From: an uncultured Alteromonadaceae bacterium
GTDB taxonomy: Bacteria; Pseudomonadota; Gammaproteobacteria; Enterobacterales; Alteromonadaceae
Assembly (NCBI GenBank): GCA_947501935.1
Contig: CANMXU010000003.1
Span: forward strand, 186,001-250,000
DNA length: 64,000 nt
Direction of reading: 5' to 3'
The number at the start of each line of letters is the position of its first letter. The stretch's first letter is position 1. This document shows, piece by piece, positions 28,651 through 37,469 of this stretch. Position numbers and translations under genes: made by a program. A model generated the notes under the pieces. That model was not told where the DNA came from, did no database searches, and saw only the letters and a program-made list of their open reading frames with translations.

Positions 28651-29175
28651 ATGATTCTAAAATACCAAACAGCTAGATTGAATGTTTTTGAAGTTGCCAA
28701 TGACTTAGCTCAGTTTGACAGTACTGAGCTACTAGCTTGTGTGATCGCACTATTGTCACCTGCAGTAGTTAAAAACCTCCCCCCATATTTTCACAATATA
28801 AACTCTGTGATAGATGCGCAGAAGTGGCTTGCTCGAATGGTCACCGAGAGTCGTTTATTTGTTATTGAACACAAGGATGCTAGCTCTAAAATTGGCTTTA
28901 TCTTTGCCTATTCAGAGCAAGGTGAGCAAAATAAAAGTGGTGATGATGCCCATATTGGTTACCTGTTAGGTGAAGACCATTGGCGGCAAGGTTTAGCCAG
29001 TGAATTACTCACGGGTTTTATTGAATTTTCACTGCAAGAGCAACAATGGGGTAAGTTAATAGCAGGGGTCGCTCAAGACAACTCAGCGTCATCAAATTTG
29101 CTCGAAAAGTTAGGGTTCACTCCACAACCAGCTAGCGATAATCAAGTCATTTTTTATCAGTATCAGCTAACTTAA
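28651..29175 (+). CDS. GNAT-family N-acetyltransferase
   Basis: A protein of 174 residues (from ATG 28651; a TTG nine bases upstream is unlikely) with the GNAT fold signature. DAHIGYLLGEDHWRQGLASE includes the acetyl-CoA loop (WRQGLAS), and the C-terminal end NSASSNLLEKLGFTPQ is typical of RimJ/RimL-type acetyltransferases. It transfers an acetyl group from acetyl-CoA to an amine, here of unknown identity. It lies 53 bases after def and could be cotranscribed with it. Confidence 0.85.
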   Translation: MILKYQTARLNVFEVANDLAQFDSTELLACVIALLSPAVVKNLPPYFHNINSVIDAQKWLARMVTESRLFVIEHKDASSKIGFIFAYSEQGEQNKSGDDAHIGYLLGEDHWRQGLASELLTGFIEFSLQEQQWGKLIAGVAQDNSASSNLLEKLGFTPQPASDNQVIFYQYQLT

Positions 29176-29320
29176 TTATCATCAAAGTAGTAATACACTG
29201 CTTAGTAACACTTTTGATGATCAAAACACTATTTATAGCTGTTATGCTTACCAAGTAATTTACATTATTCACTAAAAGAGCTTAGCGAATATTTACTCAC
29301 TTAAAGATTAGAAGGTTTCA

Positions 29321-29587
29321 ATGAAAAGGTTCAGAACAAGTTTAATCATGATTGCGGTATTGCTATTAACTTATACCTACCTACTGGTGAGTTCACCTTT
29401 GCCGTATAGCGTGATTGACCAAGACAGTTCAGGAATTGTTTCCCCTGCAGAAGCCGTCGCCTCAACAGAAATTGAAACACGCTCATTAATTAAAGCTGGT
29501 GAACTTTGCATTGAATATTTCTGGCTAAAAAATGGCAAAACCGCCCACAGTGTTTGCAATGAAATCGACCCGACAGCAAGTGAGTAA
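29321..29587 (+). CDS. Small membrane-anchored protein with one EF-hand
   Basis: An 88-residue protein with an N-terminal hydrophobic segment (about residues 7-26) that is an anchor or signal peptide. It then has one canonical EF-hand calcium loop, DQDSSGIVSPAE (residues ~34-45), with Asp at 1 and 3, Ser at 5, Gly at 6 and Glu at 12. The C-terminal part has two cysteines (LCIEYF, HSVCNE) that might form a disulfide in the periplasm. Function is unknown. It ends in the base run that leads into the broken metallo-beta-lactamase gene. Confidence 0.7.
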   Translation: MKRFRTSLIMIAVLLLTYTYLLVSSPLPYSVIDQDSSGIVSPAEAVASTEIETRSLIKAGELCIEYFWLKNGKTAHSVCNEIDPTASE

Positions 29588-29590
29588 GTA

Positions 29591-30315
29591 ATTAAAACTA
29601 TCTTATTAATATTGGCGTTTTTTTCGTCCGCTATTTTTGCTAATGATCAGCCCACTAAGCTAAAAATACAGCTGCTGGCTGAAAATGTTTATCAGCACAT
29701 TTCCTATAAAGAAGTAGCCCCTTACGGCATGGTTGCAGCTTCTGGTTTAGTGGTGGTTGACGGTAATAATGCCCATATAATTGATACTCCATGGACACAA
29801 GAAGATACTGAGCATTTAATCACTTGGATTCAAGCAAAAGGGCTAACCATTAAAAGCGGCGTTGCTAGCCATTTTCATGAAGATGCCAGTAGCGGAATAC
29901 CATTGCTTAATAAAGCCCAAATAAAAACTTATGCAACTCCGTTAACAAATCACTTACTTAGCTTAAATGATAGAGAAAAATCCAGCGATGAAATAACCTC
30001 TAATCCGTTTGAGTTAGTAAAAAATTCCATTGAAATTTTTTATCCCGGCGCCGGCCATACTCAAGACAACATTGTCGTTTGGTTACCTAAAGCTAAAATT
30101 TTATTTGGCGGCTGTTTTGTTAAAAGTAGACACAGTAAACCCTAGGTAATATTGAAGATGCATTAATAAATTCTTGGCCAGATTCAATTAATAAACTTAT
30201 CAATCAATACCCTAGTATAAAGGTTGTTGTACCGGGACATGGTAGAATAGGTGATATAAATTTACTAAAACACACCGCTAAACTTGCCATGGCTAAACAA
30301 ATTCAGTCACAATGA
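29591..30315 (+). pseudogene. Subclass B1 metallo-beta-lactamase, frameshifted
   Basis: The frame 29612-30145 encodes a protein with B1 metallo-beta-lactamase zinc ligands: HFHED (His87, His89, Asp91), GAGHTQDN (His149) and GGCFVKS (Cys168). It breaks off at TAG 30143. The -1 frame then continues with LGNIEDALINSWPDSINKLI and the last ligand PGHGRIGD, ending at TGA 30313-30315. One base is missing at the CCC run near 30140-30142. The signal peptide reads KTILLILAFFSSAIFA but begins with ATT (29591) instead of ATG; a TTG at 29612 would cut the signal short. Two lesions argue for decay. A single sequencing error could explain only the frameshift. Confidence 0.85.
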
Positions 30316-30362
30316 GTCGTTAACTTACTAACGACACATTTATCATTATATAAGGACATATT

Positions 30363-30851
30363 TTGAAAACATCACTTTTACTCTTATCTGCTTTATCCCT
30401 TAACTGTTTTGCTGAAGAAGAACAAAACCAGCGATACTCAATTGGGCTTGGCATGGGCGCTATATACAGCGGTGTCGGCGCAAATTTAGCTCTGATTTCA
30501 GACAACGACATGAAATATATTTCTACTGGCTGTGTTGGCTATAGTTCTTTACACGGCTCAACTTGTGGTTTTGGCGCAGGCTGGATTAAAACAGACTTGT
30601 TTGACTTTGATTCCAACAAACATGGCTTTGGTATTTATGCCACCTTGGTTGATCGAGAGAGATATGCTACTTCAAACAATAACCAATATGACTTTCAAGA
30701 AAATGATGTTTATGGCGTGGGGATAAGCTACAACTATTTTTTCCGGGGTATAAGCAGTTCTGGAACCATTATTGGGCTATCTGTTCACGCAACCAATGCA
30801 GAATATAAAGATAATTATGGTGCTTATTTTCAGATTGGTTATCAATTCTAA
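30363..30851 (+). CDS. Small outer-membrane beta-barrel-like protein
   Basis: A 162-residue protein with a signal peptide (cut about residue 17, after CFA) and repeated glycine/aromatic amphipathic strands, for example GFGIYATLVDRERY and VYGVGISYNYFF. It ends in a C-terminal phenylalanine (GAYFQIGYQF), as beta-barrel outer-membrane proteins do. The start is TTG at 30363, six bases after AAGGA; no ATG or GTG fits. Function is unknown. A hairpin terminator follows. Confidence 0.7.
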   Translation: MKTSLLLLSALSLNCFAEEEQNQRYSIGLGMGAIYSGVGANLALISDNDMKYISTGCVGYSSLHGSTCGFGAGWIKTDLFDFDSNKHGFGIYATLVDRERYATSNNNQYDFQENDVYGVGISYNYFFRGISSSGTIIGLSVHATNAEYKDNYGAYFQIGYQF

Positions 30852-30874
30852 GAAAGTATTAATTCATCGAATAA

Positions 30875-30898
30875 AGCACTTAGCTGCAACTAAGTGCT
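30875..30898. terminator. Bidirectional terminator between the barrel gene and the amylase gene
   Basis: AGCACTTAG, loop CTGCAA, CTAAGTGCT: a perfect 9-bp stem between two convergent stop codons (30851 and 30914). Short T-rich tracts lie on both sides (TTGTCT to the right; TTTATT on the minus strand). Confidence 0.65.
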
Positions 30899-30913
30899 CT
30901 TGTCTAAATCAAA

Positions 30914-32839
30914 TTAGTCGATTTGATAAACTGCAAAACTCAATGCTGGTACAGTTACGGTTACACTATTTTCATTGACTCGCAATAAAGGGGTCGGTGA
31001 CATTTGAGCGTAGTTCTCTGCAGTAACAGTCCCTTGATTATTTTTGTCACCGACCCCTTTATTTGTACTTGCTTTATTTAATAAAGAATTTGGTGAATAC
31101 AAGCTTTTCGTTTGTGAAGATTTTATCTCAAGGTTTACGGTTTGTTCAGTCGTTGCAGTATTTACTACCACCACAATTTTTTGCTGTTCACTAGTGCGGG
31201 TAAAAGCAAATATGCCTGGTGTGCTTTGTTGGTAAAGCGTTTCAGTTTTACCGTATCTTAAAGCATGGTTTTTATGCACAACATCAGCATAGTCGGCGAA
31301 GGTTTGATAAAAGCTATGCGTTTGATCAAAGTTATCATCAGCAGTCGTTTTGTCCGTCGCCAATAAGGTATTTTCATTATAACTGGCTACCTTTGATGGC
31401 ATCATGTCTTGGCGGCTAGCTTGGTCGCCACCTTCACCAATGAAACCTTGTTCTGCGCCATAATATATTACCGGAATACCGCGGCTAAAATACATTAACG
31501 CATGGGCTAATAGGGTACGCTGTGCTTGTTGTTCAGCGCTGTAATTATGTTCACTTTTTTGCAGCATGTGAGCAAAACGGCCCATGTCGTGGTTACCAAC
31601 AAACGTCACTAACTGGTCAGCACTGCTGTCGGCGTCTAAATAGTCTTTATCATTAGCAAAAAGCTCAGCTAAAACATCTGTGCCTTTTTGAGCAATCAAG
31701 GTTTGGTATGCTGCGCTTTGAAAGCCAAAATCAAGCACCGACTGCATTTTACCGGTAGTGGTAAATTGGCTTAAAAAGGCACTGGTTGGGTCGTAAACCT
31801 CACCAAACATGAAAAATTCAGGAATGCCTTCAGTTTTTGCATGATCAACTAGCGCTGGAGCAAATTGTTGCCAAAATTCAATATTGACGTGCTTTACGGT
31901 ATCAATGCGAAAGCCGTCAGGTTTAAACTCGCTGATCACTTCTTTGAAAATTTCAGTCATACCGGCAACCACAAACGGGTCATTGGTATTTACATCATCT
32001 AAACCCGAGAAATCGCCATAAACAGCACTTTCACCTTCCCAATCACTGTCGCCCTGATTGTGATAATACTTAGGGTCATTTAACCATGCCGGACTTTTCA
32101 CCTGTTCTTGTCCTGCAGGAATAACTGTTTGATAACCGTCACCCGCTTTAAGCTGCGCTAAGGATTTAAATGGACAATCAGTGTCATTTTCCACTAACCA
32201 TTGCAAACCATCTTCACCATGACATTCGCTATACTTGATCACATCGGCTGTATGATTAGTAATAATGTCGAAAAATACTTTAATGTTTTCTTGATGTGCC
32301 GCGTCAATAAAAGCTTTTAACTCTTCATTACTGCCAAGGTGTGGGTCTATTTCATTAAAGTCTAAGATCCAGTAACCGTGATAACCGGCGCTACCGGCTT
32401 GCACCGCTTGGTTACGCATTATCGGTGTCATCCAAATAGCGCTAACCCCCAAGTTTTTTAAGTAAGGAAGTTTCTGCTGTAAGCCATTAATATCGCCGCC
32501 ATGGTAGTAACCTTTATGACTAGGGTCGAAGCCACCAGCTGATAACGGCTCGGTTTTTGAACCTTGGTCATTAGTCACATCACCATTATGAAAACGGTCT
32601 GGCATAACAAAGTAGAAAACTTCGTCTTGAATATTACGGGTTAAATAATGTGGTAAATCACTCGCAGTTAAGCGCTTTTTAGCGGAGCTTTCCACAGTTT
32701 CAACTGCTACTGCAGGTTCTGAGGCATTGTTATCTGCTTGCCCACAAGCGCTTATTAATGCACAGGAAAAAACACTGGCTAATAAGGTAACAGGCAGCGA
32801 GGATAATTTATTCTTTTTAATTATTGTTTTGATCATCAT
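30914..32839 (-). CDS. Lipoprotein alpha-amylase (GH13) with an in-frame repeat insertion
   Basis: A 641-residue glycoside hydrolase of family GH13. The lipobox CALISAC (cysteine at ~32) predicts a lipid anchor. Catalytic residues are visible in GFRIDTVKH (nucleophile Asp), MFGEVYD (acid Glu) and FVGNHDMGRF (transition-state Asp). It should cut starch or glycogen-like polymers in the periplasm or at the outer membrane. It is last in the leftward glgP-glgB-glgX-malQ unit, 38 bases after malQ. Residues ~593-618, within the C-terminal beta domain, are encoded by inverted-repeat copy 3 in frame. The reading frame stays intact to the stop. Confidence 0.93.
   Translation of the reverse strand: MMIKTIIKKNKLSSLPVTLLASVFSCALISACGQADNNASEPAVAVETVESSAKKRLTASDLPHYLTRNIQDEVFYFVMPDRFHNGDVTNDQGSKTEPLSAGGFDPSHKGYYHGGDINGLQQKLPYLKNLGVSAIWMTPIMRNQAVQAGSAGYHGYWILDFNEIDPHLGSNEELKAFIDAAHQENIKVFFDIITNHTADVIKYSECHGEDGLQWLVENDTDCPFKSLAQLKAGDGYQTVIPAGQEQVKSPAWLNDPKYYHNQGDSDWEGESAVYGDFSGLDDVNTNDPFVVAGMTEIFKEVISEFKPDGFRIDTVKHVNIEFWQQFAPALVDHAKTEGIPEFFMFGEVYDPTSAFLSQFTTTGKMQSVLDFGFQSAAYQTLIAQKGTDVLAELFANDKDYLDADSSADQLVTFVGNHDMGRFAHMLQKSEHNYSAEQQAQRTLLAHALMYFSRGIPVIYYGAEQGFIGEGGDQASRQDMMPSKVASYNENTLLATDKTTADDNFDQTHSFYQTFADYADVVHKNHALRYGKTETLYQQSTPGIFAFTRTSEQQKIVVVVNTATTEQTVNLEIKSSQTKSLYSPNSLLNKASTNKGVGDKNNQGTVTAENYAQMSPTPLLRVNENSVTVTVPALSFAVYQID
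30986..31061. repeat. Inverted-repeat element, copy 3, inside the amylase gene
   Basis: TAAAGGGGTCGGTGACA (30986-31002) and TGTCACCGACCCCTTTA (31045-31061) form a perfect 17-bp inverted repeat around a 42-base core. The element lies inside the amylase coding sequence and is read on the minus strand as NKGVGDK...YAQMSPTPLL, with no stop and no frame change. The arms match copies 1 and 2, but this copy has a shorter core. Confidence 0.88.
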
Positions 32840-32877
32840 TTTATCTCAGTTCGGCTCTAATATTAGTAATCGCGACT

Positions 32878-35070
32878 TTATTTACGCGGTCGGGCTTGTT
32901 GCATAGTCGTGGCTAAATTGTTCACTGACGGTGTTTGCCAAAGCTCTTCTAAGCTTACCGGTAGCTTTTGGCGCCAATTGGGGTGCTCATCAATAGTGCC
33001 CGGAATATTAACCTGTTCAACAATTTCTAAAGCATCTTCCAGTGGAATTAATTGAATATGACTTGGCGCTAAAGCCAAATACTTCTGCACTGCCAACGAC
33101 AAAGCTGTGTTCATTTTTGCTGGTGCATGCTCAGGCAGTTCATCTTGATTTATCACAGACAAATCTTGCAAGGCTGAAACTAAATATTGGCGGTCGGCAA
33201 CTCTACTATTACGTTCGTCTTGACCCATATGGTCATTCGGATATAAATTCAGCGCTTGGCGCCACTGTAAATCTCGCCCTTGCCACCAGCCAGCTAAGGT
33301 TGGTAAATCGTGAGTTGAAACCGTCACCATAGATTGAGCAGGATATAATTCAGGACGCATAAATAAGCCTGATTCCCAAGTTTCAAAAAACAGCACTTTA
33401 TATGAAAGCAAACCTGCTTTTGCCATTATTTCGCCAAAACCGGCTGGCACCGTACCTAAGTCTTCACCAATGACCACACATTCACTGCGCTGCGACTCTA
33501 AGGCAATAATGCGTAAAATACTTTCTAGTGGAAAGCTTATATATACGCCTTCATCTGCCGCCATACCCGGTGCCACCCAATATTGACGCATCAATCCTAA
33601 AATATGGTCAATGCGCAGAGCGCCAGCATATTGCATATTACTACGTAACGCTTTAACTAACGGCTCAAAACCTTGTTCTTGCAATGCCACAGGGTTAATT
33701 GGTGTTAAGCCCCAATCTTGACCTAAAGTGTTCATTGCATCAGGTGGAGCACCTACCGCAGCGCCAGCAACATAAACGTCTTGATCAGACCAAACATCAA
33801 CCCCAGAGCCATCACAACCTACCGCTAAATCTAGATATAACCCCACTGGCATACCAGCAGCTTTTGCTGTATCACTAACTAAGCTTAACTGACGATGTGC
33901 TAACCATTGAAGAAAGGCAAAGTAGTCAATGCGTTGAGCATGGCTTTGCTGAAATTGTTTTACTGCTTCACTGTTTGGCTGTTGATACTCTGCTGGCCAT
34001 GCAGTCCAACCATAAGCATGTTCATCTAGGCTGCGAAAATACTCATAAAGGGCATCAAAAGTGGTGAATTTTAATAAATCATCACCATGTTGTGCTTTAA
34101 AGTTTGCAAACTCAGTGGCTAATTCAGCATCGGCCGCCTGACTAAAATCAGCAAACAGTAATTCTAATACTTGATATTTCACATCAGCAACCGCTGGGTA
34201 ATCAATCAACTCAGTGCTTTTAGCAAAGTTAACCTTCGCTTGAAAAGTATCGCTGGCAACTAGGTTTTGCGCTGGCAGACAAGTTGAATAATTGGGTACG
34301 GCTTGCACGTCAATATACAAGGCATTTAAAAAACAACGACTTGTAGGTGAATATGGGCTGCGATGAGCCGGGTTATTTTGATACAAAGGGTGCAGCGGGT
34401 TTAAGCCAATAACAGAGGCTTGCTGCTGCGCCGCTTTGGTGACTAAATTTTGTAAGTCACCAAAGTCGCCCATGCCCCAATTTTTTTCACTACGTAGTGA
34501 ATAAAGCTGAGCAGCATAACCCCACATTTTTTCACTTGATGCCTGCTCAGGACGGTAACACTTTTGCGGCGCATAAATCAGCGGACAACTGGCCGTTTGT
34601 GAACCGTAACACACGGTTATTTGATGATAGCCTTGCTCAAGGTTAGGTAAAGGTAATAAGTATTTGTTAAATAATTCACCTTGCAATTGTTGCTCGGCCA
34701 CAGGCGTTAACTCCGCCAGAGCGAATTCACCCGTTAGTTGCTCACCATGTTCAGTCACTATTTGCCAGCTAAGCATTGGCTCACTTGCTGCGGCGCTAAG
34801 TTCTTCACCAAGCTCACTTAAACTAATCGTCAGCTGATGGTTACCCTGTTCAATGTTAGCAATATGCACCGGCGGCAAAATACTACGCCACGACTTTTCT
34901 TGTAACTCAGTAATGCTATTTTGCAAAGAGGTTTCACAGCTAATATCGTAGCCCATCGCAGTTAATAACGACTCGCGCGCTTGTGCTTTGGCAAACACTT
35001 CACGGCCAAAACAGTCGAGATAACTGTGATGAAAACCTACTAATTCAGCCAACTTTTCAATTAAATTCAT
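32878..35070 (-). CDS. malQ: 4-alpha-glucanotransferase (amylomaltase)
   Basis: A 730-residue GH77 enzyme that moves glucan chains between maltodextrins and releases glucose. The family core shows LRIDHILGLMRQYW (nucleophile Asp), VIGEDLGTVP (acid Glu) and STHDLPTLAGWW (third Asp). The N-terminal ~150 residues are the extra domain of the long, E. coli-type MalQ. It lies in the leftward glucan unit between glgX (205-base gap holding another repeat) and the amylase gene. Confidence 0.95.
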   Translation of the reverse strand: MNLIEKLAELVGFHHSYLDCFGREVFAKAQARESLLTAMGYDISCETSLQNSITELQEKSWRSILPPVHIANIEQGNHQLTISLSELGEELSAAASEPMLSWQIVTEHGEQLTGEFALAELTPVAEQQLQGELFNKYLLPLPNLEQGYHQITVCYGSQTASCPLIYAPQKCYRPEQASSEKMWGYAAQLYSLRSEKNWGMGDFGDLQNLVTKAAQQQASVIGLNPLHPLYQNNPAHRSPYSPTSRCFLNALYIDVQAVPNYSTCLPAQNLVASDTFQAKVNFAKSTELIDYPAVADVKYQVLELLFADFSQAADAELATEFANFKAQHGDDLLKFTTFDALYEYFRSLDEHAYGWTAWPAEYQQPNSEAVKQFQQSHAQRIDYFAFLQWLAHRQLSLVSDTAKAAGMPVGLYLDLAVGCDGSGVDVWSDQDVYVAGAAVGAPPDAMNTLGQDWGLTPINPVALQEQGFEPLVKALRSNMQYAGALRIDHILGLMRQYWVAPGMAADEGVYISFPLESILRIIALESQRSECVVIGEDLGTVPAGFGEIMAKAGLLSYKVLFFETWESGLFMRPELYPAQSMVTVSTHDLPTLAGWWQGRDLQWRQALNLYPNDHMGQDERNSRVADRQYLVSALQDLSVINQDELPEHAPAKMNTALSLAVQKYLALAPSHIQLIPLEDALEIVEQVNIPGTIDEHPNWRQKLPVSLEELWQTPSVNNLATTMQQARPRK

Positions 35071-35142
35071 GTTAATACTTCTCTTTGCTTATGGTGATGC
35101 CTTGCTGCAACACTATTTTTATTTATTTCATTTTTATTTATT

Positions 35143-35208
35143 TGTAGGTCGTACTTTAGTGCAACAAATCAGCTTCAACAGAATTTTCGGAATAAATTCC
35201 GACCTACA
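35143..35208. repeat. Second inverted-repeat type between glgX and malQ
   Basis: TGTAGGTCG (35143-35151) and CGACCTACA (35200-35208) form a 9-bp inverted repeat. The right half also holds a perfect inner palindrome, TCGGAATAAATTCCGA. This is a different family from the GGGTCGGTGACA elements and resembles REP-type sequences of marine gammaproteobacteria. It sits in the only long gap of the glucan operon, where it could act as an mRNA stabiliser or attenuator. Confidence 0.6.
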
Positions 35209-35275
35209 CTTTTGCCTACGTAATCTATATAGACATGTTAATTTTTAATGTTTTTCTAACTTTTTTATTGGTTAT

Positions 35276-37468
35276 TCAACCACCATTACTTTGGCTATAA
35301 CTCAGTACTACACAGCTCATCGGGGCAACTATCAACGCTGATTGCATCAGGTTTAGGTTATTAACTTTTTCGCTGGCATGCTTTGGCTCAGCGGTATCAA
35401 TCAGCTTTTGCCAATACCCCTTCAGCTCAGGTAATAAATAATTAATTGCTGCGTTAGCCGCGTTAAATATCACTAATAAAGCATCGTCATTCTGATGAGA
35501 CGTTGCTGGTCTATTTTGAGTCGATACTGCTGCGCTGTTAGTTTCCGCAGCGGCTGTTTCGGCGATAAGCATGGCAAAGCATTGCAGGTCAGCATTGTGC
35601 CAATCATGTTCTTGCATTGGTAAGCCATGGCAGTTCAACCAGCTAAGATCAGCCAAGCCCGTTTTTTCTGAAACGGTTTCACCATGTTGATAATCAGTAC
35701 GATTTAATAAAGGGTGAGCTTTGCGTAAGGCGATTAATTGCTTAACAAAGGCAAGTTCTTGCTCGGCGCTATTCTTTTGAGTAACGCTGTCTGTATTAGA
35801 GGCTTGACTATATTGCGCCCAATCTATCCAGCTAATGGCATTGTCTTGGCAATAGGCGTTGTTATTACCACGTTGTGAATTTCCTTGTTCATCGCCAGCC
35901 AGTAACATTGGCGTACCTTGGGCGATAAATAACGTAGTTAATAAATTGCGTTTTTGTTGCTGCCTAAGTGCGCTAATTTTGGCATCGGCAGTTTCGCCTT
36001 CAATACCATAATTGGCACTGAAATTACTTTGGTGACCATCGCTGTTATCTTCACCGTTAGCCTCGTTATGGGGTTCGGCGTAGCTGACTAAATCGTCTAA
36101 GGTGAAGCCGTCATGAGCGGTAATTAAATTAACGCTAGAGCTTGGTCGACGGCTTGGTTTTTCAAAGAGATCACTTGAACCATGTAAGCGGCGCGCAAAT
36201 TCTGGCACTAAGCCCTTATCACCACGCCAAAAACGGCGGCAGGTATCTCTAAAACGGTCATTCCACTCTAACCAACTATTTGGGAAACGCCCTAATTGGT
36301 AACCACCTTCGCCAATATCCCAAGGTTCTGCGATCAGCTTCACTCGCGCTAACACAGGGTCTTGACGTAAAGTGGCAAAGAAGTGACTTTGGCTGGAAAA
36401 GTGCGGATTCTGTCGAGCTAAAATGGGCGCTAGGTCAAAACGGAAACCGTCAACGCCCATCACTTCAACCCAGTAACGTAGGCTGTCGGTCACTAATTGT
36501 AAAACCCTTGGATGATCAAGGTTTAAGGTATTGCCGCAGCCAGAAAAGTTTTCATAAAAACGTTTATCTTGTGGGGTTAGGCGATAATAGCTGGCGTTGT
36601 CTATGCCTTTAAAACTAAGAGTAGGGCCAAGCTGATCCCCTTCGGCGGTATGGTTGTAAACCACGTCAAGCAACACCTCAATGCCCGCTTGGTGATAGGT
36701 TTCTACCATGGCTTTAAATTCGCCCACTTCGCCGGAATAACAATAAGCAGGATGCGGCACAAAAAAGCCTAAGCTATTGTAGCCCCAATAATTTGTTAAG
36801 CCCTTTTCTTCAACAAAGCTTTCGTTAATAAACATTTGCACCGGCATTAATTCAATACTGGTTATGCCTAAGTCTTGAATATATTGGCAAACTTCGTCAT
36901 TCATTAAGCCCGCAAAAGTACCTTGTAATGCTTGCGGTACATTCGGATGCTGTTTGGTAAAGCCCTTAACGTGTAATTCATAAATTAGCGTATCGCGACG
37001 TCTAATTTGCGGATGTGAATAACAACCTAACGCTGGCTCAACTACTTCACACTTGGGCATGAACGCGGCATTATCACTAAGGTCGAAAGTGAGATCTTGC
37101 TGGTTACTGGCTAAGTCGTAAGCATAATGCTGTTTCGCGTGAATAAACTCGCCGTGTAATTTTTTGGCATATGGGTCAAGTAAGAGCTTATTAGCATTAA
37201 AGCGGTGACCATTGTGTGGTTCAAACGGACCATGCACGCGATAGCCATATAAAGTGCCCGGCGTTAAACCTTCAATATAAATATGCCAAACTTCATCGGT
37301 AAACTCCGACAAGGTAATACGGGTAAGTTCTTGCTCGCCGTTACTGTCAAACAAGCACAATTCTACTTTTTCAGCATTAGCGGAAAAAATCGCAAAGTTG
37401 GTGCCTTTACCGTCGTAACTTGCCCCTAACGGGTAAGAACGACCAGAACTTGTTTGATAGCTAGTCAT
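35276..37468 (-). CDS. glgX: Glycogen debranching enzyme
   Basis: A 730-residue GH13 isoamylase-type enzyme that hydrolyses alpha-1,6 branches left after phosphorylase has trimmed the chains. The N-terminal CBM48-like domain (YPLGASYDGKGTNFAIFSAN) precedes the catalytic barrel with DGFRFDLAPILAR (nucleophile Asp), LIAEPWDIGEGGYQ (Glu) and LITAHDGFTLDDLVSY (Asp). It starts one base after glgB ends on the same strand. Length is a little above the E. coli form (657). Confidence 0.95.
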   Translation of the reverse strand: MTSYQTSSGRSYPLGASYDGKGTNFAIFSANAEKVELCLFDSNGEQELTRITLSEFTDEVWHIYIEGLTPGTLYGYRVHGPFEPHNGHRFNANKLLLDPYAKKLHGEFIHAKQHYAYDLASNQQDLTFDLSDNAAFMPKCEVVEPALGCYSHPQIRRRDTLIYELHVKGFTKQHPNVPQALQGTFAGLMNDEVCQYIQDLGITSIELMPVQMFINESFVEEKGLTNYWGYNSLGFFVPHPAYCYSGEVGEFKAMVETYHQAGIEVLLDVVYNHTAEGDQLGPTLSFKGIDNASYYRLTPQDKRFYENFSGCGNTLNLDHPRVLQLVTDSLRYWVEVMGVDGFRFDLAPILARQNPHFSSQSHFFATLRQDPVLARVKLIAEPWDIGEGGYQLGRFPNSWLEWNDRFRDTCRRFWRGDKGLVPEFARRLHGSSDLFEKPSRRPSSSVNLITAHDGFTLDDLVSYAEPHNEANGEDNSDGHQSNFSANYGIEGETADAKISALRQQQKRNLLTTLFIAQGTPMLLAGDEQGNSQRGNNNAYCQDNAISWIDWAQYSQASNTDSVTQKNSAEQELAFVKQLIALRKAHPLLNRTDYQHGETVSEKTGLADLSWLNCHGLPMQEHDWHNADLQCFAMLIAETAAAETNSAAVSTQNRPATSHQNDDALLVIFNAANAAINYLLPELKGYWQKLIDTAEPKHASEKVNNLNLMQSALIVAPMSCVVLSYSQSNGG

Positions 37469-37469
37469 A

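Noticed and set aside
30130..30150. Programmed ribosomal frameshift in the metallo-beta-lactamase gene
   Set aside because: The -1 frame is needed, but AAA CCC TAG has no slippery heptamer in the right phase and no downstream stimulator is evident. The lost start codon also favours decay.
36280..36612. Rightward open frame inside glgX, and similar opposite-strand frames elsewhere (for example 60223-60741 in atpA)
   Set aside because: They lie fully within conserved genes on the other strand, lack ribosome binding sites and resemble no family; they are by-products of codon bias.
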